A stretch of 7,443 bases of DNA from Limisphaerales bacterium. Lineage in GTDB: Bacteria; Verrucomicrobiota; Verrucomicrobiae; Limisphaerales; UBA11358. The translations under genes were made by a program, and so were the position numbers. Shown here piece after piece: positions 1-6,384 of the stretch. Positions within the stretch are counted from its first letter, which is position 1, and every line of letters begins with the position of its first letter. The stretch covers positions 1,883 through 9,325 of the forward strand of contig PLZL01000334.1 of NCBI GenBank assembly GCA_003152145.1, in the 5' to 3' direction. The notes under the pieces were generated by a model that had not been told where the DNA came from, did no database searches, and saw only the letters and a list, made by a program, of their open reading frames with translations.

Positions 1-1490
1 TTGTCGCAATTGCCGTAGGTCGAACGCGTGAGTGCGAACATGTAGCCGGCGGGAATGTGAATCGGCACGTTGTCGAACGAGGTTTTCATCACGCCACCGG
101 ACCAGCCGCGCTCATAGGCCTTGCGCATCTGCTCGTAACCGTCCGAGTGCGGCGCGGCGGAGAGCAGGAACGGCGAGAGAATTTTGCGGCCAAAGAAATC
201 GGCGTCGAGCGGAACCGGGCGCAATGGCACACCGGACAGGATAACTCGGCTCTTCGCGCGGTTCTTGAACCTAGGTCGCTTTGAGCCCTGGATGAACGCG
301 TCGGTTTCCAGCGCGGCGTTCTTGCCGCTGGCGACGGATTCCACCACGGTTCCCGCGCCGAGCACCATGTCGCCGGCGTAAAAAATTCCTTTGGCTTTCG
401 TGACCGGCAATTTGGGCTTGCTGCCGATGGCGGAAATCACCAGATCAAACTCGCGGAAGACCGGCGATTCCTTTTTGTTGACGACGAAATTCTCCGGTCG
501 TGATTCTTTGCCAGGCGGCAGCACCATGCGCGCGATGCGAAGACCGGTGACGCGCTTGCCCTGGTGGACAACAGCGAGCGGTTTTGAGCAAGTCGCGATC
601 TCAACGCCGTGTTCGAGGAGCATGTCGCGCTCATATTGCGTCAGCGGCATGTCCTGTTGTCTGCGCCGATAAATTAATTCAATCGCCGCCGCTCCAAGAC
701 GTTTGGCAGTCGTTGCGCAATCCGCCGCGACTGCACCGCCGCCGAGAACGGCGACCTTTTTGCCTTTGAGTTTGAGCTTCTTCTGGTTTTCCAGAAATGC
801 CTGCCACGAGAGCACCAGTTCTTCGCCGGGAATGTTCAGCTTGAGCGGTTCAGTCAGGCCGGCGCACACCACAACGGCGTCGTGTTTCGCTAGGATTTCT
901 TCCGGGTTGGCCACGGCTTTGCCGTGTTTGATTTCAACGTCGCCGAGGCTTTTGAGGAACGCGATGTCCGCGCGCACGACTTGTTTGTTCAGTCGGAAAT
1001 CGGGGATGAGATTCATCGCCCCGCCGGCGCGTTTCTGCTGTTCGTAAATCGTGACCTTGTATCCGCGTTGTGTCAGCACACTCGCCGCGCCCAAGCCCGC
1101 CGGCCCTGCGCCGATGATGCCGACAGTTTTGCCATTTGACGAGGCGTGCTGGAATTTCGCCATCCCGACTTCGTTGGCCTTTTTGATGACCGTGGCTTGA
1201 ACGGCGGGAATCTCAATCGGCCGGTCGAACGTCCGGCGTGAGCACGCCTTCATGCAGAAATAATCCGGGCAGACGACACCGCACACCCAGCCGAGCGGAT
1301 TTGCGCCCATGATCATCGCAGCGGAACGCCGCAAGTCTGATTTCTCGCCAACGCGCGCGGCCATGATGAAATCGGCTGGCGAGCAATGCGCGGGGCAAGC
1401 CTCCTGACAGGGCTTTTCCTCGCAATAGATACACCGCTCCAATTCCGCCCGGAATTGGGCGTCGGTGAGGGAACCGTCAGCTTTTTTCAT
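1..1490 (-). CDS. PreT-PreA-type dihydropyrimidine dehydrogenase-like fusion, partial
   Basis: The frame is open from an ATG at 1490 to the left edge (496 codons seen), so the C-terminus is missing. Residues 20-36 and 70-83 carry two cysteine clusters (C20, C23, C28, C32; C70, C74, C79, C83) like the N-terminal [4Fe-4S] domain of PreT, GltD and DPD. An FAD Rossmann motif GAGPAG is at 127-132, an NAD(P)H motif GGGAVAAD at 250-257 followed by RRR near 275, and the closing FAD motif YAGD at 371-374. From about residue 428 a second domain begins (GRKILSPFLLSAAPHSDGYE, then GWSGGVMKTS), matching the start of the FMN barrel of PreA/DPD. Family members reduce uracil or thymine to dihydropyrimidines, a cytoplasmic first step of pyrimidine breakdown. 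The start is preceded by GGTGG. Divergent from a PLP-lyase/carbamate-kinase pair. The substrate is inferred; a related reductase for another nitrogen compound is possible. Confidence 0.8.
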   Translation of the reverse strand, partial: MKKADGSLTDAQFRAELERCIYCEEKPCQEACPAHCSPADFIMAARVGEKSDLRRSAAMIMGANPLGWVCGVVCPDYFCMKACSRRTFDRPIEIPAVQATVIKKANEVGMAKFQHASSNGKTVGIIGAGPAGLGAASVLTQRGYKVTIYEQQKRAGGAMNLIPDFRLNKQVVRADIAFLKSLGDVEIKHGKAVANPEEILAKHDAVVVCAGLTEPLKLNIPGEELVLSWQAFLENQKKLKLKGKKVAVLGGGAVAADCATTAKRLGAAAIELIYRRRQQDMPLTQYERDMLLEHGVEIATCSKPLAVVHQGKRVTGLRIARMVLPPGKESRPENFVVNKKESPVFREFDLVISAIGSKPKLPVTKAKGIFYAGDMVLGAGTVVESVASGKNAALETDAFIQGSKRPRFKNRAKSRVILSGVPLRPVPLDADFFGRKILSPFLLSAAPHSDGYEQMRKAYERGWSGGVMKTSFDNVPIHIPAGYMFALTRSTYGNCD

Positions 1491-1629
1491 AAACCACCGA
1501 CTGTAGTGGCCAGATTATCATGCGGTCAAAATGGCGGCATCCCCACACGTTTATTGGCCAGTGCTTAGCATTTTTTGGTATGCCAGACTCTTTGATTGAC
1601 ACCAGCCCGCCACCGGCGATTAGTAAGGC
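1491..1629. promoter_or_regulatory. divergent intergenic spacer, probable promoters both ways
   Basis: These 139 bp separate two divergent starts, so promoters for both are expected here. For the minus gene a GATAAT hexamer (plus-strand ATTATC at 1514-1519) is one base from the -10 consensus, but no good -35 sits 17 bp upstream. For the plus gene a TTGACA occurs at 1596-1601, but the matching -10 would almost touch the ATG at 1630, so it is doubtful. The palindromic hexamer TGGCCA, followed by G, occurs twice (1507-1513 and 1555-1561) and could be an operator, although such short matches arise easily by chance. No riboswitch or small gene is recognisable. Confidence 0.4.
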
Positions 1630-2841
1630 ATGTCGGTCGCTTTCTCGGACATCCAGGCAGCGGCGAAGCGGATTGCGGGTCAGGTCATTCAATCCCCGTG
1701 CCCGCGTTCCATTCCGCTGTCCGAAGCCACGGGGTTAAACGTCTTCTGCAAACTGGAATACTTGCAACGCACCGGCAGTTTCAAGGAACGCGGCGCGCGC
1801 AACGCGCTGCTGCTGCTCCCGCCGGAACAAAAAAAACGCGGCGTCATCGCCGCGTCGGCGGGCAATCACGCGCTCGGCCTCGCGTATCACGGACAACTGC
1901 TCGGCGTGCCGGTGACGGTCGTGATGCCGCGGTTTGCACCGTTGACCAAGGTGACGAACTGCCTACGTCTCGGCGCGACTGTGGTTTCGCACGGCGTGGA
2001 CATTGATGAAGCGCGTTTGCGCGCGGATGAAATCGCCTCCGAACAGCATCTGACTTACATCAACGGTTTCGACGATCCGGCGATCATCGCCGGCCAGGGA
2101 ACGCTGGGCCTGGAAATTGCCGCGCAAGTGCCGGACGTGGACGCGGTGATTGTGCCCGTCGGCGGCGCGGGATTGATTGCCGGCGCGGCGCTGGCGTTGA
2201 AGTCACTCAAGCCAAACGTGAAAATCATCGGCGTCGAACCCGAACGCGCGGCGAGTTTCACGGCGGCAGTGGCCGCGGGCAAGCCGGTGAAAGTTGAAAT
2301 CAAACCCACGCTCGCGGACGGCCTGAGCGTGCCGCAGGTGGGTGAGAACGCCTTTCGCATCGCGCGCGGTCTCGTGGACAAAACCCTGCTGGTCAGCGAG
2401 CACGCGATTGCGCTGGCCGTCCTCCGGCTGTTGGAGTTGGAAAAAGCCGTTGTCGAAGGGGCCGGCGCCGCGCCGCTCGCGGCCTGCCTTGCCGGGTTGG
2501 TCCCGGAATTGAAAGGAAAGAATGTCGTGCTGCCTCTGTCCGGCGGAAACATTGACACGCCCATTCTCGGCCGGGTGTTGGAGCGCGGACTGGCTTCCGA
2601 CGGAAGGCTTTTTCGCTTTACCGCGACCATCAGTGATCGGCCCGGCGGGCTGGCGCGCTTCGCGGGGTTGATTGCCGAAACCGGCGCGAGCATCATTGAA
2701 ATCACCCACGACCGCGCGTTTTCCAGCGACGACATCAACACGGTGAACGTGCACTGCGTGGTGGAGACGCGGGACGCCGGGCATATCGCCGCATTGTGCG
2801 GACGGCTCGCGAAGGAAGGTTTTCAAATTTCCCCGACGTGA
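1630..2841 (+). CDS. threonine/serine ammonia-lyase-like PLP enzyme with ACT domain
   Basis: This 403-residue protein has the layout of catabolic threonine dehydratases (TdcB/IlvA short form): a fold-type II PLP domain up to about 320, then an ACT domain at about 326-400. The PLP lysine is K52 in GSFKERGA, the substrate loop is SAGNH at 76-80, the phosphate-binding glycine loop is VGGAGL at 177-182 (usually GGGGL), and LSGGNID is at 303-309. The ACT stretch TATISDRPGGLARFAGLIAE is typical. Family members deaminate threonine or serine to 2-oxoacids plus ammonia in the cytoplasm; some relatives act on hydroxyaspartate or diaminopropionate. Start choice rests on the family-like N-terminus; the upstream AAGG at 1625-1628 is too close to be a good ribosome site. 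It is followed after 7 bp by carbamate kinase, so the two are probably co-transcribed. The exact substrate is not settled. Confidence 0.88.
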   Translation: MSVAFSDIQAAAKRIAGQVIQSPCPRSIPLSEATGLNVFCKLEYLQRTGSFKERGARNALLLLPPEQKKRGVIAASAGNHALGLAYHGQLLGVPVTVVMPRFAPLTKVTNCLRLGATVVSHGVDIDEARLRADEIASEQHLTYINGFDDPAIIAGQGTLGLEIAAQVPDVDAVIVPVGGAGLIAGAALALKSLKPNVKIIGVEPERAASFTAAVAAGKPVKVEIKPTLADGLSVPQVGENAFRIARGLVDKTLLVSEHAIALAVLRLLELEKAVVEGAGAAPLAACLAGLVPELKGKNVVLPLSGGNIDTPILGRVLERGLASDGRLFRFTATISDRPGGLARFAGLIAETGASIIEITHDRAFSSDDINTVNVHCVVETRDAGHIAALCGRLAKEGFQISPT

Positions 2842-2851
2842 GGCCACTGTG
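2840..2851 (+). promoter_or_regulatory. ribosome binding site and GTG start of carbamate kinase
   Basis: GAGG at 2840-2843 overlaps the TGA stop of the lyase (2839-2841) and stands 5 bases before a GTG at 2849. The following codons give KTLVIAIGGNSL, the expected N-terminus of carbamate kinase, which decides this start. The arrangement suggests translational coupling between the two genes. Confidence 0.6.
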
Positions 2852-3787
2852 AAAACCCTCGTCATCGCCATCGGCGGCAATTCGCTCATCACGGACGCGC
2901 GGCATCAGAGCGTGCCGGACCAATTTGCGGCGGTGGTCGGGATAATGCGGCCCATCACGGATTTGCTGGAGGCCGGCTATCGCATCGTCATCACGCACGG
3001 CAACGGGCCCCAGGTGGGTTTCATTCTGCTCCGCAGCGAGCATTCGCGCGGCATCCTGCACCAGGTGCCGCTGGACTCCATCGTTGCCGACACCCAGGGC
3101 GCGCTCGGTTATCAAATCCAGCAGGCGCTCGAAAACGAGTTCCGCCGCCGCCGGTTGAAAAAATCCGTCGCCACGGTCGTGACGCAAACGCTCGTGGACC
3201 GCGATGATCCGGCTTTCGCCAAACCCAGCAAGCCCATCGGCGAATTTTACACCAATGAGCAGGCCGGGGAGCGCACGCGGGTGGAAAAATGGAACATGGC
3301 CGAAGACGCCGGGCGCGGCTGGCGGCGCGTTGTCGCATCACCGAGACCCGTGCGCATCATCGAATCTGAAGTCGTCAGGCATCTGGTCAAGGATGGCTAC
3401 GTCGTCGTCGCGGCGGGCGGTGGCGGGATTCCCGTCGTGGCAGACGAAAACGGCATCCTCCGCGGGGTTGCCGCCGTGGTTGACAAGGACCTCGCTTCCG
3501 CCGTGCTCGCCGGGGAAATCGCCGCCGACATGCTGGTGATTGCCACCGCCGTCGAGAAGGTCTGCTTGAATTTCGGCAAACCCGATCAGCGCGCGCTGGA
3601 TTCAATGACCGCGGCGGAGGCCGGGCGTTTCATCGCCGAAGGTCACTTTGCGCCCGGCTCGATGCTCCCCAAAATCGAAGCCTGCGTGCAATTTGTCACG
3701 AACAGCGGTCGTGAAGCTCTGATTACCTGCCCCGAAGCACTCCCGGACGCCTTGAAAGGCCGCACCGGCACCCGCTTGGTCCTTTAG
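2849..3787 (+). CDS. arcC: carbamate kinase
   Basis: The 312-residue length is normal for the family, and every major block is present: GGNSL at 9-13, THGNGPQVG at 49-57, KPSKPIG at 125-131, GRGWRRVVASPRP at 155-167, AAGGGGIPV at 188-196, VDKDLAS at 211-217, EKVCLNFGKPDQ from 236, GSMLPKIEA at 270-278 and a GTRL end. The enzyme reversibly transfers phosphate between carbamoyl phosphate and ADP; in catabolic operons it makes ATP and releases ammonia and CO2. No arginine deiminase or ornithine carbamoyltransferase is adjacent; instead it follows a PLP ammonia-lyase, and a DPD-like reductase is divergent. In E. coli a similar company (PLP lyase ygeX, carbamate kinase yqeA, FAD/iron-sulfur protein ygfK) belongs to an anaerobic purine-degradation locus, so a role in nitrogen-heterocycle breakdown is plausible but inferred. 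Confidence 0.95.
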   Translation: MKTLVIAIGGNSLITDARHQSVPDQFAAVVGIMRPITDLLEAGYRIVITHGNGPQVGFILLRSEHSRGILHQVPLDSIVADTQGALGYQIQQALENEFRRRRLKKSVATVVTQTLVDRDDPAFAKPSKPIGEFYTNEQAGERTRVEKWNMAEDAGRGWRRVVASPRPVRIIESEVVRHLVKDGYVVVAAGGGGIPVVADENGILRGVAAVVDKDLASAVLAGEIAADMLVIATAVEKVCLNFGKPDQRALDSMTAAEAGRFIAEGHFAPGSMLPKIEACVQFVTNSGREALITCPEALPDALKGRTGTRLVL

Positions 3788-3982
3788 GTGACCGCGAGTG
3801 GCCCAGTTCGAGAAAGTGATGTTGCTGACGCTGACTTGCTGAAAGAGGAGCGGAATCTTTCTTAACACCAACAGCGCATCCGTGGTCTGATGCATTCCCG
3901 ACAGCAAAGGATGGAGAATGCCACAAATAGCATGGATAATCCTCTGGATTGCATTTTCTGACTTGAAGTGGGACGCATTTGA
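3788..3982. other. 195-bp intergenic region with small hairpins, no gene seen
   Basis: No convincing reading frame lies here. Visible structure is short: GAAAGA (3841-3846) pairs with TCTTTC (3856-3861), followed by TTAA, a weak terminator-like hairpin about 55 bp after the carbamate kinase stop. GCATTC (3892-3897) pairs with GAATGC (3916-3921), and AATCC-TCT-GGATT (3938-3950) is a small hairpin next to a GATAAT hexamer (3935-3940) that could be a -10 box for the downstream gene, although no good -35 is seen. A cobalamin riboswitch was considered because a corrinoid system follows, but the B12-box was not found. Confidence 0.4.
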
Positions 3983-5047
3983 ATGGGAAAGTTGTCCAAT
4001 ATGAGACCCGAACAATGGGAAATTTTCAAGAAGGCCGCGCGGCTGGAAAAACTGGACAAGGTCCCCATGGCCATGATCATTGACAGCCCTTGGATTCCCG
4101 GCTATCTCGGTTTGAACCACATGGATTATTTTCTCGACCCGGAATTGTGGTTCCAATCCAACCTGAAAATCCACCGCGAGTTTCCCGACATCATATTTGT
4201 CCCTTCGTGGTGGATGGAATACGGCATGGCCGCCGAACCGTCCGCGCTCGGCGCGAAGATCAAATTCTGGCAGGACAACACCCCCAGCGAATACCACACG
4301 CTCTATCACATCGAGGACATCGAACAATTTCCCGAATACGAAGTGGAGAACGACGCGTTCATGGGCATGACGCTGCACCGCATCCGGATGCACCGGCAGC
4401 GCATCCTGGACACGGGAGAAATCCTGCCGCTGGTCACCTCGCGCGGGCCGATGTGCACGGCGGGTTTTGTGCGCGGCACCACCAACCTGATGATTGATCT
4501 CGTGGAAAAGCCGGAGTGGGCGCACAAGCTGCTCAACCTGTGCACGCGCCTAGTCATTGACTGGCTCAAGGCCCAGCACAAGGCAATGGGCAACACGGTG
4601 GAAGGCATTTTCGTCCTGGACGACATCGTCGGCTTCGTGAATGAGGAGCATTACAAGGAATTTGCGCATCCGTATCTGAAAAGGATCTGCGACGCCTTTC
4701 CGAAGGACTGGGTGAAGATTTATCACAACGACGCGGAGGTCCAGGCGTGCCTCGATCACCTGCCCGATTGCGGTTTCAACGTTTTGAACTGGGGCAAACA
4801 AACGGACATCGCCGAAGTGAAGGAGCGCGTCGGCGACCGGATGTGCCTGATGGGAAACGTGAATCCGCTGGAAATCGGCGTCCGCGGCACACCGGAGGAA
4901 GTTCGGGAAGCGACTTTGGACGTTCTTGAAAAGGGCGGCGACCGGGGAATGATTTTGTCGGTTGGCGGCGGCACCAGTCCCGGAATGCCGAAGCAAAATA
5001 TTTTGGCGATGCTCGCTGCGCTTGACGAATTCAACGGCAAACGCTGA
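3983..5047 (+). CDS. UroD-fold (MtaA/MtbA-like) corrinoid methyltransferase family protein, atypical metal site
   Basis: This 354-residue protein belongs to the uroporphyrinogen decarboxylase superfamily, in the branch of corrinoid-dependent methyltransferases rather than haem enzymes. Support comes from the N-terminal block RPEQWEIFKKAA, the conserved GNVNPLE at 291-297, the TPEEVREATLDVLEKGG helix from 303, the C-terminal ILSVGGGTSPGMP at 324-336, and a B12-binding protein next door. MtaA/MtbA-type enzymes hold zinc with H-x-C and a later Cys. Here the first site reads H248-N249-D250 and the later Cys position is glycine (about G329), so classical zinc-thiolate chemistry is doubtful. Its likely role is moving a methyl group between a substrate and the partner corrinoid, but no substrate can be named. 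The start could be M1 (3983) or M7 (4001), since relatives tend to begin near MRPEQWE and neither has a strong ribosome site. Confidence 0.85.
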   Translation: MGKLSNMRPEQWEIFKKAARLEKLDKVPMAMIIDSPWIPGYLGLNHMDYFLDPELWFQSNLKIHREFPDIIFVPSWWMEYGMAAEPSALGAKIKFWQDNTPSEYHTLYHIEDIEQFPEYEVENDAFMGMTLHRIRMHRQRILDTGEILPLVTSRGPMCTAGFVRGTTNLMIDLVEKPEWAHKLLNLCTRLVIDWLKAQHKAMGNTVEGIFVLDDIVGFVNEEHYKEFAHPYLKRICDAFPKDWVKIYHNDAEVQACLDHLPDCGFNVLNWGKQTDIAEVKERVGDRMCLMGNVNPLEIGVRGTPEEVREATLDVLEKGGDRGMILSVGGGTSPGMPKQNILAMLAALDEFNGKR

Positions 5048-5085
5048 AAACTTTATGATCCCCCGCGACAGCGATTGTCCGATGG

Positions 5086-5178
5086 CGCGAAGCGTTTGGA
5101 CTGCGCCGATTCATCGGCGCTTTTCCGTTCGCGCGCAAAATAGCGGCGCTAAAGCCGCCGCAGTCCAGACGCTTCGCG
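5086..5178. repeat. 93-bp imperfect palindromic element (REP/MITE-like)
   Basis: The outer arms 5086-5105 and 5159-5178 are inverted copies matching at 19 of 20 positions (left arm CGCGAAGCGTTTGGACTGCG). Inside are two further hairpins: GCGCCGAT-TC-ATCGGCGC at 5103-5120 (perfect 8-bp stem) and an imperfect one at about 5143-5161 (GCGGCGCT against AGCCGCCGC). The whole could fold as a cloverleaf in DNA or RNA. It lies in the 190-bp gap between the methyltransferase and the corrinoid-protein gene. The form recalls dispersed palindromic repeats of many bacteria; copy number cannot be judged from one window. As RNA it could attenuate or stabilise the transcript between the two genes. Confidence 0.75.
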
Positions 5179-5237
5179 AATTGAGTTGGTTGACCGCGCG
5201 TTTCGAACAGAAATTTTGATATTTCCACCTTTTTGCC

Positions 5238-6224
5238 ATGCCTGACTATGCTTTGCTGAATCAATGCCTTTACGAAGGCAAGGCCAAGGAAGTCGAACAA
5301 ATGGTCCGGGATGCCCTGGCGGAAGGCCGTCCGGTGCAGGAAGTCCTCAGCGAGGGTCTGATTGCCGGGATGAGCGTCGTGGGGGAGGACTTCAAATACA
5401 ACATTCTTTACGTGCCGGAAGTGCTCATCGCCGCGCGCGCGATGAAAGCCGGCATGGCGGTTTTGAAACCGTTGTTGAGCGGAAAAGATTCCAACGTTCA
5501 GCCCCCCGGAGTTCTTTTGATGGGCACCGTCCGCGGCGATTTGCATGACATCGGGAAGAATCTGGTGTGCATGATGGCCGAAGGCGCGGGTTTTGAAGTG
5601 CATGACATCGGCGTGGACCAGAGCATCGAAAAATTCCTCGCGGCCACCGAACAATTCAAGCCACACATCATCGGCATGAGCGCGCTGCTCACCACGACGA
5701 TGACCTACATGAAAACCGTGGTTGACGGCTACAAGGAACGCGGTCGGACCGACATCAAGTTCGCCGTCGGCGGCGCGCCCATCAGCCAGATGTATGCGGA
5801 TGAAATCGGCGCGGACGGCTACGGCTCGGACGCGTCGAGCGCGGTGGATTTGTTTTTATACTTCGTCGGCAAAGGCCCTGCTCCCAAGGCCAGGTCAAAA
5901 ATGGAAACCATCGCATCGGTCATGGCCGAGCGCGCCGAATCGCGGGCGGCATCGCGGACGGCGAACGCCAGGTCAAAATTTCAAATCCTCTGCTGGCAGG
6001 ATGTTCCGTCGCAGGTCAAGGCGTGGGATGACTTCAATGAAATCAAAGTCGAACTGGCGCAGCGTTTCACCGTCCGGATTGATTCGCTGGCGCAATCCAA
6101 AGGCCTGACCAGCACGGACGATTTTCTTTCGCAATGGAAATGGAGCGATGAACAGGAGCGCGACGGAAGCGCGCAAGAAGTTGCGGAAGCGGTTAAAAAA
6201 GAACTGGAAAAGAAGTTTCCATGA
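5238..6224 (+). CDS. corrinoid (B12-binding) methyl-carrier protein with extra C-terminal domain
   Basis: Residues 1 to about 85 form the helical cap of methionine-synthase-type corrinoid proteins (LIAGMSVVGEDFKYNILYVP, with the VPEVL block at 59-63). Residues from about 90 to 212 form the Rossmann-like B12 domain with the base-off signature DLHDIG at 101-106 (H103 the cobalt ligand), SALLTTT at 148-154 and GGAP at 178-181. Plain carriers of this class (MtaC, MtbC and similar) end near 210-220; this one goes on to 328. After an Ala/Arg/Ser-rich linker (about 213-246), residues 247-328 (FQILCWQDVPSQVKAW, then VELAQRFTVRIDSLA) resemble the small 'virulence factor' domain also present in CvfC-like proteins. 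The protein should accept methyl from the upstream UroD-fold enzyme. No Shine-Dalgarno is seen before the ATG; the start rests on the family N-terminus. Confidence 0.9.
   Translation: MPDYALLNQCLYEGKAKEVEQMVRDALAEGRPVQEVLSEGLIAGMSVVGEDFKYNILYVPEVLIAARAMKAGMAVLKPLLSGKDSNVQPPGVLLMGTVRGDLHDIGKNLVCMMAEGAGFEVHDIGVDQSIEKFLAATEQFKPHIIGMSALLTTTMTYMKTVVDGYKERGRTDIKFAVGGAPISQMYADEIGADGYGSDASSAVDLFLYFVGKGPAPKARSKMETIASVMAERAESRAASRTANARSKFQILCWQDVPSQVKAWDDFNEIKVELAQRFTVRIDSLAQSKGLTSTDDFLSQWKWSDEQERDGSAQEVAEAVKKELEKKFP
5889..5978 (+). repeat. 12-bp direct repeat flanking the linker of the corrinoid protein
   Basis: GCCAGGTCAAAA occurs exactly at 5889-5900 and 5967-5978, 78 bp apart, which is a whole number of codons (26). 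Both copies encode Ala-Arg-Ser-Lys in frame and bracket the low-complexity linker joining the B12 domain to the C-terminal extension. This may be the scar of a duplication that lengthened the linker, or coincidence of similar codon use. Confidence 0.5.
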
Positions 6225-6229
6225 CGGCG

Positions 6230-6265
6230 CATTGACGTTTCCGGTTTAAGCGGCGGTGGTCAATG
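6230..6265 (+). terminator. hairpin just after the corrinoid-protein gene, possible terminator
   Basis: CATTGAC (6230-6236) pairs exactly with GTCAATG (6259-6265) around a 22-base loop, starting six bases after the stop codon. There is no U tract afterwards (TGAAAGGAAAAC follows), so it is not a classical intrinsic terminator; it may instead protect the transcript end. Confidence 0.3.
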
Positions 6266-6329
6266 AAAGGAAAACTATAAACCAGAAAATTCTTCAAATG
6301 ATGTTTGCGACTTTGCGCGAAAAACAATT

Positions 6330-6366
6330 GCATGATTGACGCTTTCATGCGCTGGGCGTAGATAAT
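6330..6366 (+). promoter_or_regulatory. candidate promoter/operator of the toxin-antitoxin pair
   Basis: GCATGA (6330-6335) and TCATGC (6345-6350) form a 6-bp inverted repeat with a 9-base spacer. The spacer begins with TTGACG (6336-6341), one base from the -35 consensus. GATAAT follows at 6361-6366, but 19 bases further on, slightly long for sigma-70. A repressor-type site over a -35 box would suit toxin-antitoxin autoregulation; this is inference. Confidence 0.35.
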
Positions 6367-6384
6367 CCATAAAAATATAAGCGC

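Noticed and set aside
32..1139. Several plus-strand frames of 60-114 codons
   Set aside because: They lie opposite the continuous minus-strand iron-sulfur/FAD protein, whose cofactor motifs are unmistakable.
1596..1624. Perfect TTGACA as -35 of the PLP-lyase promoter
   Set aside because: A -10 at normal spacing would fall at 1619-1624, a poor match (ATTAGT) nearly touching the start codon.
2055..2892. Long minus-strand open frames (about 230 codons) opposite the PLP lyase
   Set aside because: They are antisense shadows of a strongly conserved plus-strand enzyme; their translations show no family motif and follow the GC-rich codon pattern of the opposite strand.
3788..3982. Cobalamin riboswitch upstream of the corrinoid operon
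   Set aside because: Only a partial GCCAC-like string is present; the conserved B12-box core was not found.
3602..4525. 307-codon minus-strand frame across the carbamate kinase end and the UroD-fold gene
   Set aside because: It crosses two well-supported plus-strand genes and the gap between them, with His/Arg/Phe-rich sequence typical of antisense reading.
3983..5047. True haem-pathway uroporphyrinogen decarboxylase (HemE)
   Set aside because: The sequence lacks the HemE N-terminal substrate-binding pattern and is adjacent to a corrinoid carrier, matching the methyltransferase branch.
5031..5666. 211-codon minus-strand frame over the palindrome and the corrinoid-protein start
   Set aside because: Antisense shadow of the corrinoid gene; no recognisable domain.
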